Below are positions 17,733 through 25,995 of a DNA stretch of 39,535 nucleotides, piece after piece. The stretch comes from Elainella sp. Prado103 (GTDB lineage: Bacteria; Cyanobacteriota; Cyanobacteriia; Elainellales; Elainellaceae): assembly GCA_025454395.1 (NCBI GenBank), contig JALOOM010000037.1, positions 1-39,535 on the forward strand, given 5' to 3'. The notes under the pieces were generated by a model. It was not told the DNA's origin, did no database searches, and saw only the letters and a program-made list of their open reading frames with translations. A program made the position numbers and the translations under genes. Position 1 is the stretch's first letter; every line of letters starts with the position of its first letter.

Positions 17733-17762
17733 TTGTCAGTTGAGCGAATTGGTCGCTATACT
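17733..17762 (+). promoter_or_regulatory. Sigma70-type promoter of the initiator tRNA gene
   Basis: TTGTCA at 17733-17738 and TATACT at 17757-17762 each match the consensus in five of six positions, with an 18-bp spacer. Transcription would begin about ten bases before the tRNA. Confidence 0.7.
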
Positions 17763-17779
17763 GAACAAGTCGAAAACAT

Positions 17780-17856
<77 letters not shown>

Positions 17857-17862
17857 AATCTC

Positions 17863-17911
17863 AAAAGAGTCTTGTACTTCAAAATAAGGTGCAAGACTCT
17901 TTTAAGTTTTT
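17863..17911 (+). terminator. Terminator hairpin after tRNA-fMet
   Basis: AAAAGAGTCTTG is followed by its exact complement CAAGACTCTTTT (12 bp, extendable to 15 with one G:T), loop about 11 bases, then AAGTTTTT. Confidence 0.8.
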
Positions 17912-18028
17912 CAGCTTGATACCTGATCGAGCAGCTTCCTGGATCGAAAGACCAAACCGATCCTGAGCTGAGATCTAACCCAGGATCGATCGCCTCACTT
18001 CGCCCCAATTTGTAAATCGTTGGTAGAT

Positions 18029-18256
18029 TTACAGATCTTCTGGATAAACCCACTGAGGTGGAGCCGTCATTTTTTTACGCAGCGCCTCCTCCGCGATCGC
18101 CAGCATTTGATCAAGGGAAGTCTCCTGAATAAACTTTGAGGCCTGCTCCCGGTACTCTTGGTTAGGGCACTGCTCACCCAAAACACAGCCATTCACACAG
18201 GCTTCTGCACAGTTAATCTCAGCAGAATTTCCAGTTGGATTTTCAGCAGCATTCAT
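18029..18256 (-). CDS. Small Cys-rich conserved protein, unknown
   Basis: 75 residues from the ATG at 18256, chosen because AGGAG stands ten bases upstream; the frame is open further to 18343. It has a four-Cys pattern (NCAEACVNGCVLGEQC, about residues 16-31) that could bind a metal or Fe-S cluster, then a helical segment QASKFIQETSLDQMLAIAEE and a C-terminal Trp-containing tail. I recall similar short proteins in other cyanobacteria, but no named family. No operon partner is evident. Confidence 0.65.
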   Translation of the reverse strand: MNAAENPTGNSAEINCAEACVNGCVLGEQCPNQEYREQASKFIQETSLDQMLAIAEEALRKKMTAPPQWVYPEDL

Positions 18257-18449
18257 TGATTGTGTGCTCCTCTTCATTGCAAAGCCACGACAAACCTGGA
18301 TCGGCAAGACTCGTTGGCAAAACTCACGGGGCTCTATCCGCATTAGCCATTGAAAAATCTATGGCCGACGGCAGATCCACCTGGTCTTTGATCACTGTAC
18401 AATTCTTGCGTTAGAAAGCGCTAGTTGAGATCTTCCTCTAGCCACATGC

Positions 18450-18490
18450 TTGCCAAATTGGCTTGCCTAAATTGGCTTGCTTAAATTGGC
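18450..18490. repeat. 13/14-bp tandem repeat, 3 units
   Basis: ttgccaaattggc, ttgcctaaattggc and ttgcttaaattggc are contiguous, upstream of the BON-domain gene. Confidence 0.9.
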
Positions 18491-18583
18491 AGTCTCAAAC
18501 CATTAAATTAACCTTGGCTTCTGTCGAAATTAATGGTTTCCCTTGATAATCTAACTATCTGATTCCGAATGTGGAGATAAATT

Positions 18584-18922
18584 ATGGGTTGGCTCAGTAG
18601 ACTATTCCCCGGTAGCAAAAAGCCAGAAGCATCTGCAAGCACTCCAGCCGCGCCGGCCCCAGCCGATGCCTCCGTTCCCGCTGCGAAGGTAGGGCTAAAT
18701 GGTGAATTTGACGAAAGCGGATTAGCCAAGCGGGTTGCACTCGCTTTTGATGAAGATCCCGATTTAGATGATATTGATACCCTGTGGGTTGCTCAACTGA
18801 GCAGTAAAGTGGTGCTCAAAGGTAAAGTGCCAACCCAAGCAGCACTCGACAAAATGGTATCCGTCGCCATGGGTGTCAACGGAGCGACCGAAGTTGACAC
18901 GAGCGCAGTTACAGTGGGTTAA
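18584..18922 (+). CDS. BON-domain-like small protein
   Basis: 112 residues. An N-terminal MGWLSRLFPGSKK (amphipathic, positively charged) and an Ala/Pro-rich linker precede a BON-like domain (about 45-110): LAKRVALAFDEDPDLDD, VAQLSSKVVLKGKVPTQAALDKM and VNGATEVDTSAV. BON domains bind phospholipids or bridge envelope proteins in several families. There is no cleavable signal peptide, so a cytoplasmic or peripheral membrane place is likely. GGAG precedes the ATG. A hairpin at 19026-19064 may end its transcript. Confidence 0.75.
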   Translation: MGWLSRLFPGSKKPEASASTPAAPAPADASVPAAKVGLNGEFDESGLAKRVALAFDEDPDLDDIDTLWVAQLSSKVVLKGKVPTQAALDKMVSVAMGVNGATEVDTSAVTVG

Positions 18923-19024
18923 CGAATTCATGTCCTCGAACTAGATATCCTGCTACGTTTGAGGAAACCCATGGTCAACGATCAAAAAATCATGATGGAT
19001 CACGTTAATTAGTCATGATTGTGT

Positions 19025-19068
19025 AAAAGACGGGCGATCGGTCGATACGGTTTAACCCGTCTTTATTA
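19025..19068 (+). terminator. Probable terminator after BON-domain gene
   Basis: AAAGACGGG (19026-19034) pairs with CCCGTCTTT (19056-19064), then ATTAAT. The stem is 9 bp with a 21-base loop and only a weak T-tract. Confidence 0.55.
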
Positions 19069-19197
19069 ATACACTTTTTCGGCATCATTTCGATCGCACT
19101 TCGATCGCACTACTCTAACTTTCGTCTAGTCGCTGCGATCATGCTGTTGCTCCTCGTCTAATTCAGCACTCAATTCAAAACCGTTGAAACCAGAAAT

Positions 19198-19749
19198 ATG
19201 GGACTTTTTGAACAAATCCTCAGTGCGGTCAACAATCCCAATCAGCAGTCCAGCCCCGATCAACTCGGTAGCCTTCTGAACACCGTACAGCAGCTTTCTG
19301 GACGATCAGGACTTGATCCCAACACCACCCAAACAGCGATTTCAGTAGTCGGGAGCTATGTGCGATCGGCCTTACAGCAACAGCGAGCCGCCGGTGGAGC
19401 CGCTCAGGCTGAAGCGATCGTTAACCAGTTTGGCGGAGCTAGCCCCAATCCCAACGCTTTATCTTCTCTGTTTAGCCCCAGCCAGCAGCAGCAAGTCGCA
19501 GAAGCTGTGGCGCAACGGACAGGAATTAGCCGCGATCAAATGATGGCGCTTTTGCCGATTTTGGTGCCGATCGTGCTGGGCTTATTAAAGCAAGGATCCA
19601 GTACTCAAAATTCACCTGCAGGCAACACGGCTAATTCCACCGCCAGTTCTAATCCTGTCCTCAACAGCTTCCTAGATGCCGATGGGGATGGCGATGTCGA
19701 TATGGGAGATGCGATGTCGATGGCAGGGCGTTTTCTCAACCAGCGTTAA
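19198..19749 (+). CDS. DUF937-like protein with C-terminal EF-hand-like loop
   Basis: 183 residues. The body reads like the YidB/DUF937 group: an [11 protein letters not shown] start, Gln/Asn-rich helices, [27 protein letters not shown], then a low-complexity Ser/Asn/Thr linker. The C-terminus has [14 protein letters not shown], a DxDxDGxxD calcium-binding loop followed by a helix, as in EF-hand or dockerin motifs. There is no signal peptide. The function is unknown. It overlaps the end of queG by four bases on opposite strands (19746-19749). Confidence 0.8.
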   Translation: MGLFEQILSAVNNPNQQSSPDQLGSLLNTVQQLSGRSGLDPNTTQTAISVVGSYVRSALQQQRAAGGAAQAEAIVNQFGGASPNPNALSSLFSPSQQQQVAEAVAQRTGISRDQMMALLPILVPIVLGLLKQGSSTQNSPAGNTANSTASSNPVLNSFLDADGDGDVDMGDAMSMAGRFLNQR

Positions 19750-20786
19750 GCCAGACGATCTGGGTGATTCAGGTTTGCTTGGGCATTGCGGCGGAGCATT
19801 TCCGGTTTAATTCGCCGCAGGGCTGAGGCCGGAAACCGGCGATCCCAATCTTGATCGGAGAGTGTGGCCAACTCGCCTAAGGTGGGAGCCACATTCCAGG
19901 CATAGGGGTGAAATTCAGTCACATCAGTGGGTTGGGCAAAGCGCTGATTCCAGGGGCAAACATCCTGACAGATATCGCACCCAGCCACCCAACCTTGGAG
20001 ATTGGCGGCGATCTCTGGCGGCAGTTCTGGAGCGCGATTTTCGATCGTGTGGTAAGCAATGCAGCGATTGGCATCCACCACAAACGGTTGGGTAATTGCC
20101 TGAGTGGGACAAGCATCCAAGCAACGGGTGCAGGTGCCGCAATGCTGAGTGTGGGGGCGATCGGGCTCCAGATCCAGGTTGATCAACACCTCACCCAAAA
20201 ATATCCAGGAGCCATATTCACGAGTAATCAAGTTGCTATTTTTGGCAATCCAGCCTAGTCCAGCTCGCTCCGCCCAAACTTTATCCTGAATCGGCCCGGT
20301 ATCGGCATAATAGCGCGTCTCAATCCCAGGTTGCTGTGCTGCCAGCCAGAGGGCAAAAGCCTTGAGTTTTTTGTGCAGGATGCGATGATAGTCCCGTCCC
20401 CAACCATAGCGAGAAATTTTGGCATACTCTGAACCTTCAGGGCGCTGATCGGGTGCGTAGTAATTCAATGCTAAGCAAATCACCGATCGCACCGAGGGCA
20501 TTAGCGATCGAATATCTTGCCGCTTGGGGTTGGCCATCCATGCCATATCAGCCTGATAGCCTTGGGCTAACCAGTTTTGCAAATGCCGAACCGTTGATTG
20601 GGGAGTCAGTGCTGAATTTGATCTGACAGCGGCTGATCGATCGGTGGCAGGATCGGATTGCCAATCAGCTACTCTGGCGATCCCAACTTTGTGAAATCCT
20701 AGCGTGAAGGCCTGCTGCTGAAGGGTTTGACGATCAAGACGATCGATAGGTTGACGATCGATAGGTTGGCGATCCATCGAAGACAT
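19746..20786 (-). CDS. queG: Epoxyqueuosine reductase
   Basis: 346 residues. QueG removes the epoxide oxygen in the last step of queuosine synthesis, using cobalamin and two 4Fe-4S clusters. Visible motifs: DTGP (Asp162, likely catalytic acid), [13 protein letters not shown] (Cys216, 219, 222, 226), Cys242, and [11 protein letters not shown] (Cys270, 273, 277). The N-terminus is stretched by a doubled RQPID motif from a 15-bp duplication, so the true start may be any of several nearby Mets, and residues about 42-66 form an unusual polar insert. It is convergent with the DUF937-like gene. Confidence 0.96.
   Translation of the reverse strand: MSSMDRQPIDRQPIDRLDRQTLQQQAFTLGFHKVGIARVADWQSDPATDRSAAVRSNSALTPQSTVRHLQNWLAQGYQADMAWMANPKRQDIRSLMPSVRSVICLALNYYAPDQRPEGSEYAKISRYGWGRDYHRILHKKLKAFALWLAAQQPGIETRYYADTGPIQDKVWAERAGLGWIAKNSNLITREYGSWIFLGEVLINLDLEPDRPHTQHCGTCTRCLDACPTQAITQPFVVDANRCIAYHTIENRAPELPPEIAANLQGWVAGCDICQDVCPWNQRFAQPTDVTEFHPYAWNVAPTLGELATLSDQDWDRRFPASALRRIKPEMLRRNAQANLNHPDRLA
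20738..20767 (-). repeat. 15-bp x2 in-frame duplication at queG N-terminus
   Basis: Two perfect copies of gacgatcgataggtt give a repeated RQPID-like segment; a decayed third copy follows. Confidence 0.85.
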
Positions 20787-20823
20787 ACCACACCACCAGA
20801 ACGAAACAAAATTGATCTGATCG

Positions 20824-21030
20824 CTACTCTGAGGACAATATTTTTCCTTTGAGTTGGCTTAGCACCTCTTCTACTTCTTGCTGTGGAGATTGATCAACAT
20901 ATAGCCGCTCGATCACGTAATTCGCGAGTGTCAATTCACGAAGGTTAATAAAGTAGATCTTACCCTTGCTGTTTACATTCAAGTTATTCTCCGTATACCC
21001 ATCATCTTTAAAAGCAACCCCAATCGCCAA
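20824..21030 (-). CDS. Short orphan open frame, unknown, perhaps a gene remnant
   Basis: 68 residues from a TTG start that has TTTGGAGG just before it; a TAG lies five codons upstream. The protein is soluble, with a beta segment [14 protein letters not shown] and a helical tail ending [13 protein letters not shown] recognise no family. Composition is more AT-rich than its neighbours, and it could be the C-terminal remnant of a longer gene. It sits between queG and the second Uma2 gene. Confidence 0.4.
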   Translation of the reverse strand: MAIGVAFKDDGYTENNLNVNSKGKIYFINLRELTLANYVIERLYVDQSPQQEVEEVLSQLKGKILSSE

Positions 21031-21192
21031 CCTCCAAAGTACCTATCCTGAAACCTGACGAGTACCCTTTAAGCCGCTACTCTACCTGACTAACCGAAGC
21101 AAGATAAAATAAGGTCAATCTGCAATGCTATTGTCACTTCATCTCTCGATCGGATCATCTCGGCCAGATCACCCCTCCATCAGATAGGATCG

Positions 21193-21768
21193 ATGCTGCG
21201 CATCAAACCCCACTTTCAGAATTTCGAGGAGTATCTGTCCTACGACGATGGGACAGACTATCTCTACGAGCTGTTCAATGGAGAGTTGATCGAAGTGCCA
21301 CCCGAATCGGGATTGAATGTGAGTATTGCTGGATTTCTGTTTGTTCAGTTTGCCTTGATGCTAGGACATCAGCGAGTACGCGGCCATGGATTAGAGCTAG
21401 AAGTGCGCGGCGAACCCAGAAACCGCTTTCCCGACCTGACGATCATTCGCGAAACGCATGTTCAGCAACTCAGCCATCGCAACACGATCCGCCTATCCAT
21501 GGAGCCGCCCATCCTGCTTGTTGAGGTGGTCAGTCCGGGTGAAGTGCAGCACCAGCGCGACTATGTAGCCAAACGGCAGCAATATCAAGACGCGGGTGTA
21601 CCTGAATATTGGCTGATCGATCCAGAATTGCAGACGATTACGGTATTAGAACTTCAAAACGATCAATACGTTGAGGTTGGCAGGTTTCGATCGAACGATC
21701 GAATTCTTTCTCCAGGTTTCCCATCTCTCAACTTAACTGCTGAACAAGTGCTGAGTGCCGGAGCTTGA
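21193..21768 (+). CDS. Uma2-family (DUF820) PD-(D/E)XK protein, second copy
   Basis: 191 residues with the same plan as the Uma2 protein at 5644: EEYLSYDDGTDYLYELFNGELIEVPPESG is split over the first 45 residues, then RFPDLTII with the conserved Asp, PILLVEVVSPG with the conserved Glu, and PEYWLIDP. The sequence is clearly diverged from the first copy, so it is not a recent duplicate. ATG with AGGA nearby. The family fold is nuclease-like; role unknown. It is convergent with the TPR gene. Confidence 0.9.
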   Translation: MLRIKPHFQNFEEYLSYDDGTDYLYELFNGELIEVPPESGLNVSIAGFLFVQFALMLGHQRVRGHGLELEVRGEPRNRFPDLTIIRETHVQQLSHRNTIRLSMEPPILLVEVVSPGEVQHQRDYVAKRQQYQDAGVPEYWLIDPELQTITVLELQNDQYVEVGRFRSNDRILSPGFPSLNLTAEQVLSAGA

Positions 21769-21797
21769 ACTGCATGATTAGGCTGGAGACTGCTCAG

Positions 21798-21831
21798 AAG
21801 GATCAACTGAACAAAAGGATCAACTGAACAA
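21798..21831. repeat. 17-bp x2 tandem duplication
   Basis: Two perfect copies of aaggatcaactgaacaa between the convergent Uma2 and TPR genes, four bases from the TPR stop codon. Confidence 0.9.
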
Positions 21832-21835
21832 ATTG

Positions 21836-22960
21836 CTACAGCAAGTCGAGCACCGCCTGCGCTTCCTGATCGCGGTTTTGTTGTCGCAATAGATCTGCCA
21901 ACAATCGATAGTCGTCTGCAATGCTGTTAGTGTAGGCTTGCTGGTCTGCCTGCGGTAAGCCACGCAGGTCAGCGCGAATTGCTTCACGCACTTCTACTGA
22001 TTTTTGCAATTGCTGGATCGCCGACACGGGGCTATTCTGCATCCTATAGAGCCGACCAATATTTGCCAGTAAAAGCCCTTCACTAGCCCGATCGCCCACC
22101 TCGCGTAAGAGCGGCAACGCTTGCTGATAGTAGTCGATCGCTTGCTGATATTGACTCAAGTGACTATAGGCAATGCCGAGATTGGTTAATGCCTTGGCTG
22201 CACCGTTGCGATCACTCAACTGGCGATAGATGGGCAGCGCTTGCTGCTGATAGTTAATCACCTGCTGGTATTGCTCTAAGCCCAAGTAAGCTTCGCCTAA
22301 GTTCATCAACGCCTTGGCTTCACCGTTGCGATCACCGACCTCCCGAAAGATCGGCAAGGCTTGTTCGTAGTAATTGATCGCGTCTCGATCTTGTTTCAAA
22401 CCTCTGTAGGCAATGCCGAGATTGTTCAGTGCTTTGGCCTCCCCCCCCCGATCCTCCATCTCCCGAAAGATGGGGAAAGCTTGCTCGTAATACTCGATCG
22501 CGACTTGAAACTGACCGAGGGCACTGTACGCCAGTCCCAGATTGTTCAGCGCACTCGCCTCACCATCACGAGCACCGACCTCCCGAAACAGGGGTAAGGA
22601 CTGTTCTAGAGCATCGATCGCGGTCTGATATTGACTTAAGGAAAAATAAGCAGTCGCTAAATTGTTGAGCGCCCACGCTTCTCCACCGAGGCTGGCCTGC
22701 GGATAGGCTTGGCGGACATTGGCATCCCGGCAAATCTCCAAAACCTGTTGCCATGACTGGATTGCCTCGCGATAACGACTCATATTAAATTGCTGAATAC
22801 CCTGTTCTAAGAACTGAGCAGCTTCAGCAAGCTGGGCTTGAGCAGACTGAGCGACCGCCCTCGGCAAAAGCGGTTGAGTGGTTGGCACAGCAGGCATCAA
22901 AATCGGCATCAAATTACACCCTAGAACGATCGCCGTGACCCAGCCCAACCGAAATACCAT
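21836..22960 (-). CDS. Secreted TPR-repeat protein lacking the expected CHAT domain
   Basis: 374 residues from the ATG at 22960, preferred over a TTG at 23047 because a signal-like hydrophobic start (FRLGWVTAIVLGCNLMPILM) follows. About seven TPR units span about 55-325 with the cyanobacterial pattern ALNNLGxAYxxLxQ and EYYEQALPIFREVGDR. The ending REAIRADLRGLPQADQQAY, then DDYRLLADLL and AQAVLDLL, normally leads into a CHAT (caspase-like) domain, but the frame stops here. A run of nine C (22441-22449) lies inside the coding strand complement. TPRs bind partner proteins; a periplasmic scaffold is the best guess. Confidence 0.88.
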   Translation of the reverse strand: MVFRLGWVTAIVLGCNLMPILMPAVPTTQPLLPRAVAQSAQAQLAEAAQFLEQGIQQFNMSRYREAIQSWQQVLEICRDANVRQAYPQASLGGEAWALNNLATAYFSLSQYQTAIDALEQSLPLFREVGARDGEASALNNLGLAYSALGQFQVAIEYYEQAFPIFREMEDRGGEAKALNNLGIAYRGLKQDRDAINYYEQALPIFREVGDRNGEAKALMNLGEAYLGLEQYQQVINYQQQALPIYRQLSDRNGAAKALTNLGIAYSHLSQYQQAIDYYQQALPLLREVGDRASEGLLLANIGRLYRMQNSPVSAIQQLQKSVEVREAIRADLRGLPQADQQAYTNSIADDYRLLADLLRQQNRDQEAQAVLDLL

Positions 22961-23085
22961 AGAACTCACCCCAGCCCGACAGAAGATTTTTCCTACTGTT
23001 TCAATTACTGTTTCAATAGCATGGACTGAATGCGACTTATGCCGCAAGTGCGATTGGAAGGCTAGGGAATCTTGTCCAGTCGTGG

Positions 23086-23134
23086 TTTTTCGTAAAAGGT
23101 GATTTTTCGTAAAAGGTGATTTTTCGTAAAAGGT
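23086..23134. repeat. 17-bp tandem repeat, nearly 3 units
   Basis: tttttcgtaaaaggtga occurs at 23086-23102 and 23103-23119, with a third copy nearly complete to 23134. It lies in the 358-bp gap between the divergent TPR and PsiE-like genes. Confidence 0.95.
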
Positions 23135-23318
23135 AGAGAAAAATGTCGATTCTGGCTATTCTATAGGGCAATTCCCTTAGAACTCGCGATGATTCTCCGT
23201 CCTTTCACAAATTTGACAAATAGTGACAAATAGGATTCCCGCTTTGCCTATTTCATTTTCTTTTTCCTGGTGCTGCTTACAATCTTCTGCATCCCCTCTG
23301 CGATCCTAGGATTTTGCC

Positions 23319-23792
23319 ATGGAATCATTGCGACGATTGATCAATCACTGGTTCAGCGCTGAGAGTAACGAACAGTTCTTAGGCAACATCAAATTAGTGG
23401 AAGCTATCGTGGCTAAAGTGCTATCCATCATTATGCTCGGAGTGTTATTGATTGGGTTAGTTGATCTCTGTCTCTTACTCTACCGAGATTTATTTTTATC
23501 TGAGCCTTACGGCTTTTTTTCAACCACCCTGATCGAGATTCTGGGCAATTTTCTCAATATTTTGATCGCCCTAGAAGTTTTGGAGAATATCACCGCTTAT
23601 CTGCGTGGTAGAGGCATTCGCATTGAATTAGTGATCGTTACTGCGCTGACCGCCGTCGCCCGCAAGATTGTCATCTTTGACTTCACTAAGTTGTCAGGAT
23701 TAGAACTGATCGGCTTAGCCGCCGCAATTTTTACCCTTTCGATCAGTTTTTGGCTCGTCCGCCGCACCAATCGTCTCTATAACGAGGTTTGA
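23319..23792 (+). CDS. PsiE-like (phosphate-starvation-inducible E) membrane protein
   Basis: 157 residues with four hydrophobic helices: about 32-58 (VLSIIMLGVLLIGLVDLCLL), 65-88, 100-120 and 125-148. The conserved stretch LEVLENITAYLRGRGIRIE followed by VIVTALTAVARKIVIFD is the PsiE-family signature. The function is unknown; in E. coli psiE is under phosphate and cAMP control, which need not apply here. ATG at 23319 with AGGA upstream. It is 90 bases before speA on the same strand. Confidence 0.85.
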   Translation: MESLRRLINHWFSAESNEQFLGNIKLVEAIVAKVLSIIMLGVLLIGLVDLCLLLYRDLFLSEPYGFFSTTLIEILGNFLNILIALEVLENITAYLRGRGIRIELVIVTALTAVARKIVIFDFTKLSGLELIGLAAAIFTLSISFWLVRRTNRLYNEV

Positions 23793-23882
23793 TTCCGTGA
23801 TCCGGTCTACAGCGCTACCTGCAACTCCATGACGAATGCGATAGACTGTCAATTCATGATTTAAAAGGTGAAGACATCGAGA

Positions 23883-25937
23883 ATGACAAACCAATCGATC
23901 GCGGCTGCAACGGAAACTAACCCATCAGTCGAATCCTCTGCCGGATTGGCTAGCAGTTCACCCTCTAGCGCCCATCTGGCTGAGCCGAAATTGTCAGAGC
24001 CACAGAAGTCGGCTGGGCAAAAACGGCGCTGGACGATCGAAGATAGCGAAGATCTTTATCGCATTAACGGTTGGGGCGAACCCTACTTTTCCATCAACGC
24101 CGCCGGTCACATCACCGTGTCTCCCCAGGGCGATCGGGGTGGATCATTAGATCTCTATGAGTTGGTCAGAGCACTGAAGCTGCGCAACTTAGCCCTCCCG
24201 CTGCTGATCCGGTTCTCCGATATTTTAGAAGATCGGATTGAGCGACTGAATGCCTGTTTTGCCAAAGCGATCGCCCGCTACAACTATCCAGGAGTCTATC
24301 GCGGCGTTTTTCCAACTAAATGTAATCAGCAGCGCCATTTGATCGAAGACCTAGTGCGCTTCGGTAAACCCCACCAATTTGGACTAGAAGCGGGTTCCAA
24401 GCCAGAATTGATGATTGCGCTAGCCACGCTCGATACACCAGGCGCACTACTAATCTGCAACGGCTACAAAGATCGAGAGTACATTGAAACGGCAACGCTA
24501 GCCCAACGGTTGGGACATACCCCCATTGTGGTGGTGGAACAGGCAGAAGAGGTTGATCTGGCGATCGAGGCTTGGAGAAAGCTCGGAGTTAAACCCATCC
24601 TGGGGATTCGGGCCAAATTGAGTGCGAAGGGAATTGGTCGCTGGGGCACTTCGGCGGGCGATCGGGCCAAGTTTGGGCTCACCGTGCCGGAAATGATTCG
24701 GGCTGTCGATCAGCTCCGATCGGCCGACATGCTGGATTGTCTACAACTCTTGCACTATCACATTGGCTCCCAAATTTCAGCCATTAACGTCGTTAAAGAA
24801 GCAATCCGAGAAGCCAGTCAGATTTACGTTGAGCTAGCCCGCTTAGGTGCCAACATGAAGTACCTCGATGTAGGGGGGGGGTTGGGTGTCGATTATGACG
24901 GTTCTAAGACCAATTTCTATGCCTCCAAAAACTACAGTATGCAAAACTACGCCAACGATGTGGTTGCTGAGGTGAAGGAAACTTGCGAAGAGCGGGGGCT
25001 CCCCGTACCCACCCTAGTGAGTGAGAGTGGGCGGGCAATTGCCTCCCATCAGTCGGTTTTGGTGTTTGATGTGTTGGGCACCAGTGATGTGCGGCCCCAT
25101 CTCCCCGAACCCCCTCAGGATAAAGATCCACTGGTCATTCGCAATCTCTACGAAACCTACCAGTCGATTACGGTAGACAACTACCAGGAAGCCTATCACG
25201 ATGCAGCTCAATTTAAGGAAGAGGCCGTTAGCATGTTTGGCTTTGGCTATCTCAGCCTCACCGATCGAGCCAGAGCCGAGCAGTTCTATTGGGCTTGCAA
25301 TGCCAAAATTTTAGAAATTGCCCGCCAGCAAGAATATGTGCCAGATGATCTCGAAGATCTAGAAAAGATCATGGCTTCAATCTACTACGTCAACCTGTCG
25401 GTGTTTCAATCTGCCCCTGATAGTTGGGCGATCGATCAGTTATTTCCGCTGATGCCGATCCATCGCTTAGATGAGGAGCCAACCCAACGGGGCACCTTGG
25501 CGGATTTAACCTGTGATAGCGATGGCAAAATTGATCAGTTCATTGATTTGCGCGATGTGAAATATGTGTTAGAACTGCACTCACTCAAGCGCTCCGAAGG
25601 AGACTCACCCCATAGCCACGAGCCCTACTATCTAGGCATGTTCCTCAACGGAGCCTACCAGGAAATTATGGGCAATTTGCACAACTTGTTTGGCGATACT
25701 AACGCGGTTCACATCAAGCTGACTCCGAAAGGCTATCAGATTGAGCATGTAGTGAAGGGCGACACCATGACGGAAGTGCTGGGATATGTGCAGTATGATT
25801 CTGAGGATCTGATTGAAAATATCCGTCAACGAACCGAGCAAGCCTTGCAGGAGAATCAAATCACCCTCCAGGAAGCGCAGCTATTGCTCGAAAACTATGA
25901 GCGCAGCCTCAGTCGTTATACCTATCTGTCGGCTTAA
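23883..25937 (+). CDS. speA: Biosynthetic arginine decarboxylase
   Basis: 684 residues from the ATG at 23883, with AGGTGA eleven bases upstream; a GTG at 23868 in frame is an alternative. A Ser/Ala-rich tail (about 1-50) precedes the family start WTIEDSEDLYRINGWG. The PLP lysine lies in FPTKCNQ (about 146). LHYHIGSQ, GGGLGVDYDG and the C-terminal FQSAPDSWAIDQLFPLMPIHRL are SpeA motifs. The enzyme converts arginine to agmatine for putrescine and spermidine. The glycine motif is encoded with a run of nine G. It is convergent with the S8 protease gene, sharing an inverted repeat at the ends. Confidence 0.97.
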   Translation: MTNQSIAAATETNPSVESSAGLASSSPSSAHLAEPKLSEPQKSAGQKRRWTIEDSEDLYRINGWGEPYFSINAAGHITVSPQGDRGGSLDLYELVRALKLRNLALPLLIRFSDILEDRIERLNACFAKAIARYNYPGVYRGVFPTKCNQQRHLIEDLVRFGKPHQFGLEAGSKPELMIALATLDTPGALLICNGYKDREYIETATLAQRLGHTPIVVVEQAEEVDLAIEAWRKLGVKPILGIRAKLSAKGIGRWGTSAGDRAKFGLTVPEMIRAVDQLRSADMLDCLQLLHYHIGSQISAINVVKEAIREASQIYVELARLGANMKYLDVGGGLGVDYDGSKTNFYASKNYSMQNYANDVVAEVKETCEERGLPVPTLVSESGRAIASHQSVLVFDVLGTSDVRPHLPEPPQDKDPLVIRNLYETYQSITVDNYQEAYHDAAQFKEEAVSMFGFGYLSLTDRARAEQFYWACNAKILEIARQQEYVPDDLEDLEKIMASIYYVNLSVFQSAPDSWAIDQLFPLMPIHRLDEEPTQRGTLADLTCDSDGKIDQFIDLRDVKYVLELHSLKRSEGDSPHSHEPYYLGMFLNGAYQEIMGNLHNLFGDTNAVHIKLTPKGYQIEHVVKGDTMTEVLGYVQYDSEDLIENIRQRTEQALQENQITLQEAQLLLENYERSLSRYTYLSA

Positions 25938-25959
25938 CCTAGCCCATTCATCTCTGCGG

Positions 25960-25995
25960 ACTCCCTGAACCGGCATCCATCTAGCCTCAGGGAGT
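25960..25995. terminator. Inverted repeat between convergent speA and S8 protease genes
   Basis: ACTCCCTGA (25960-25968) is complementary to TCAGGGAGT (25987-25995). The right arm overlaps the stop codon of the protease. No T-tract on either strand, so a terminator role is only possible. Confidence 0.4.
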
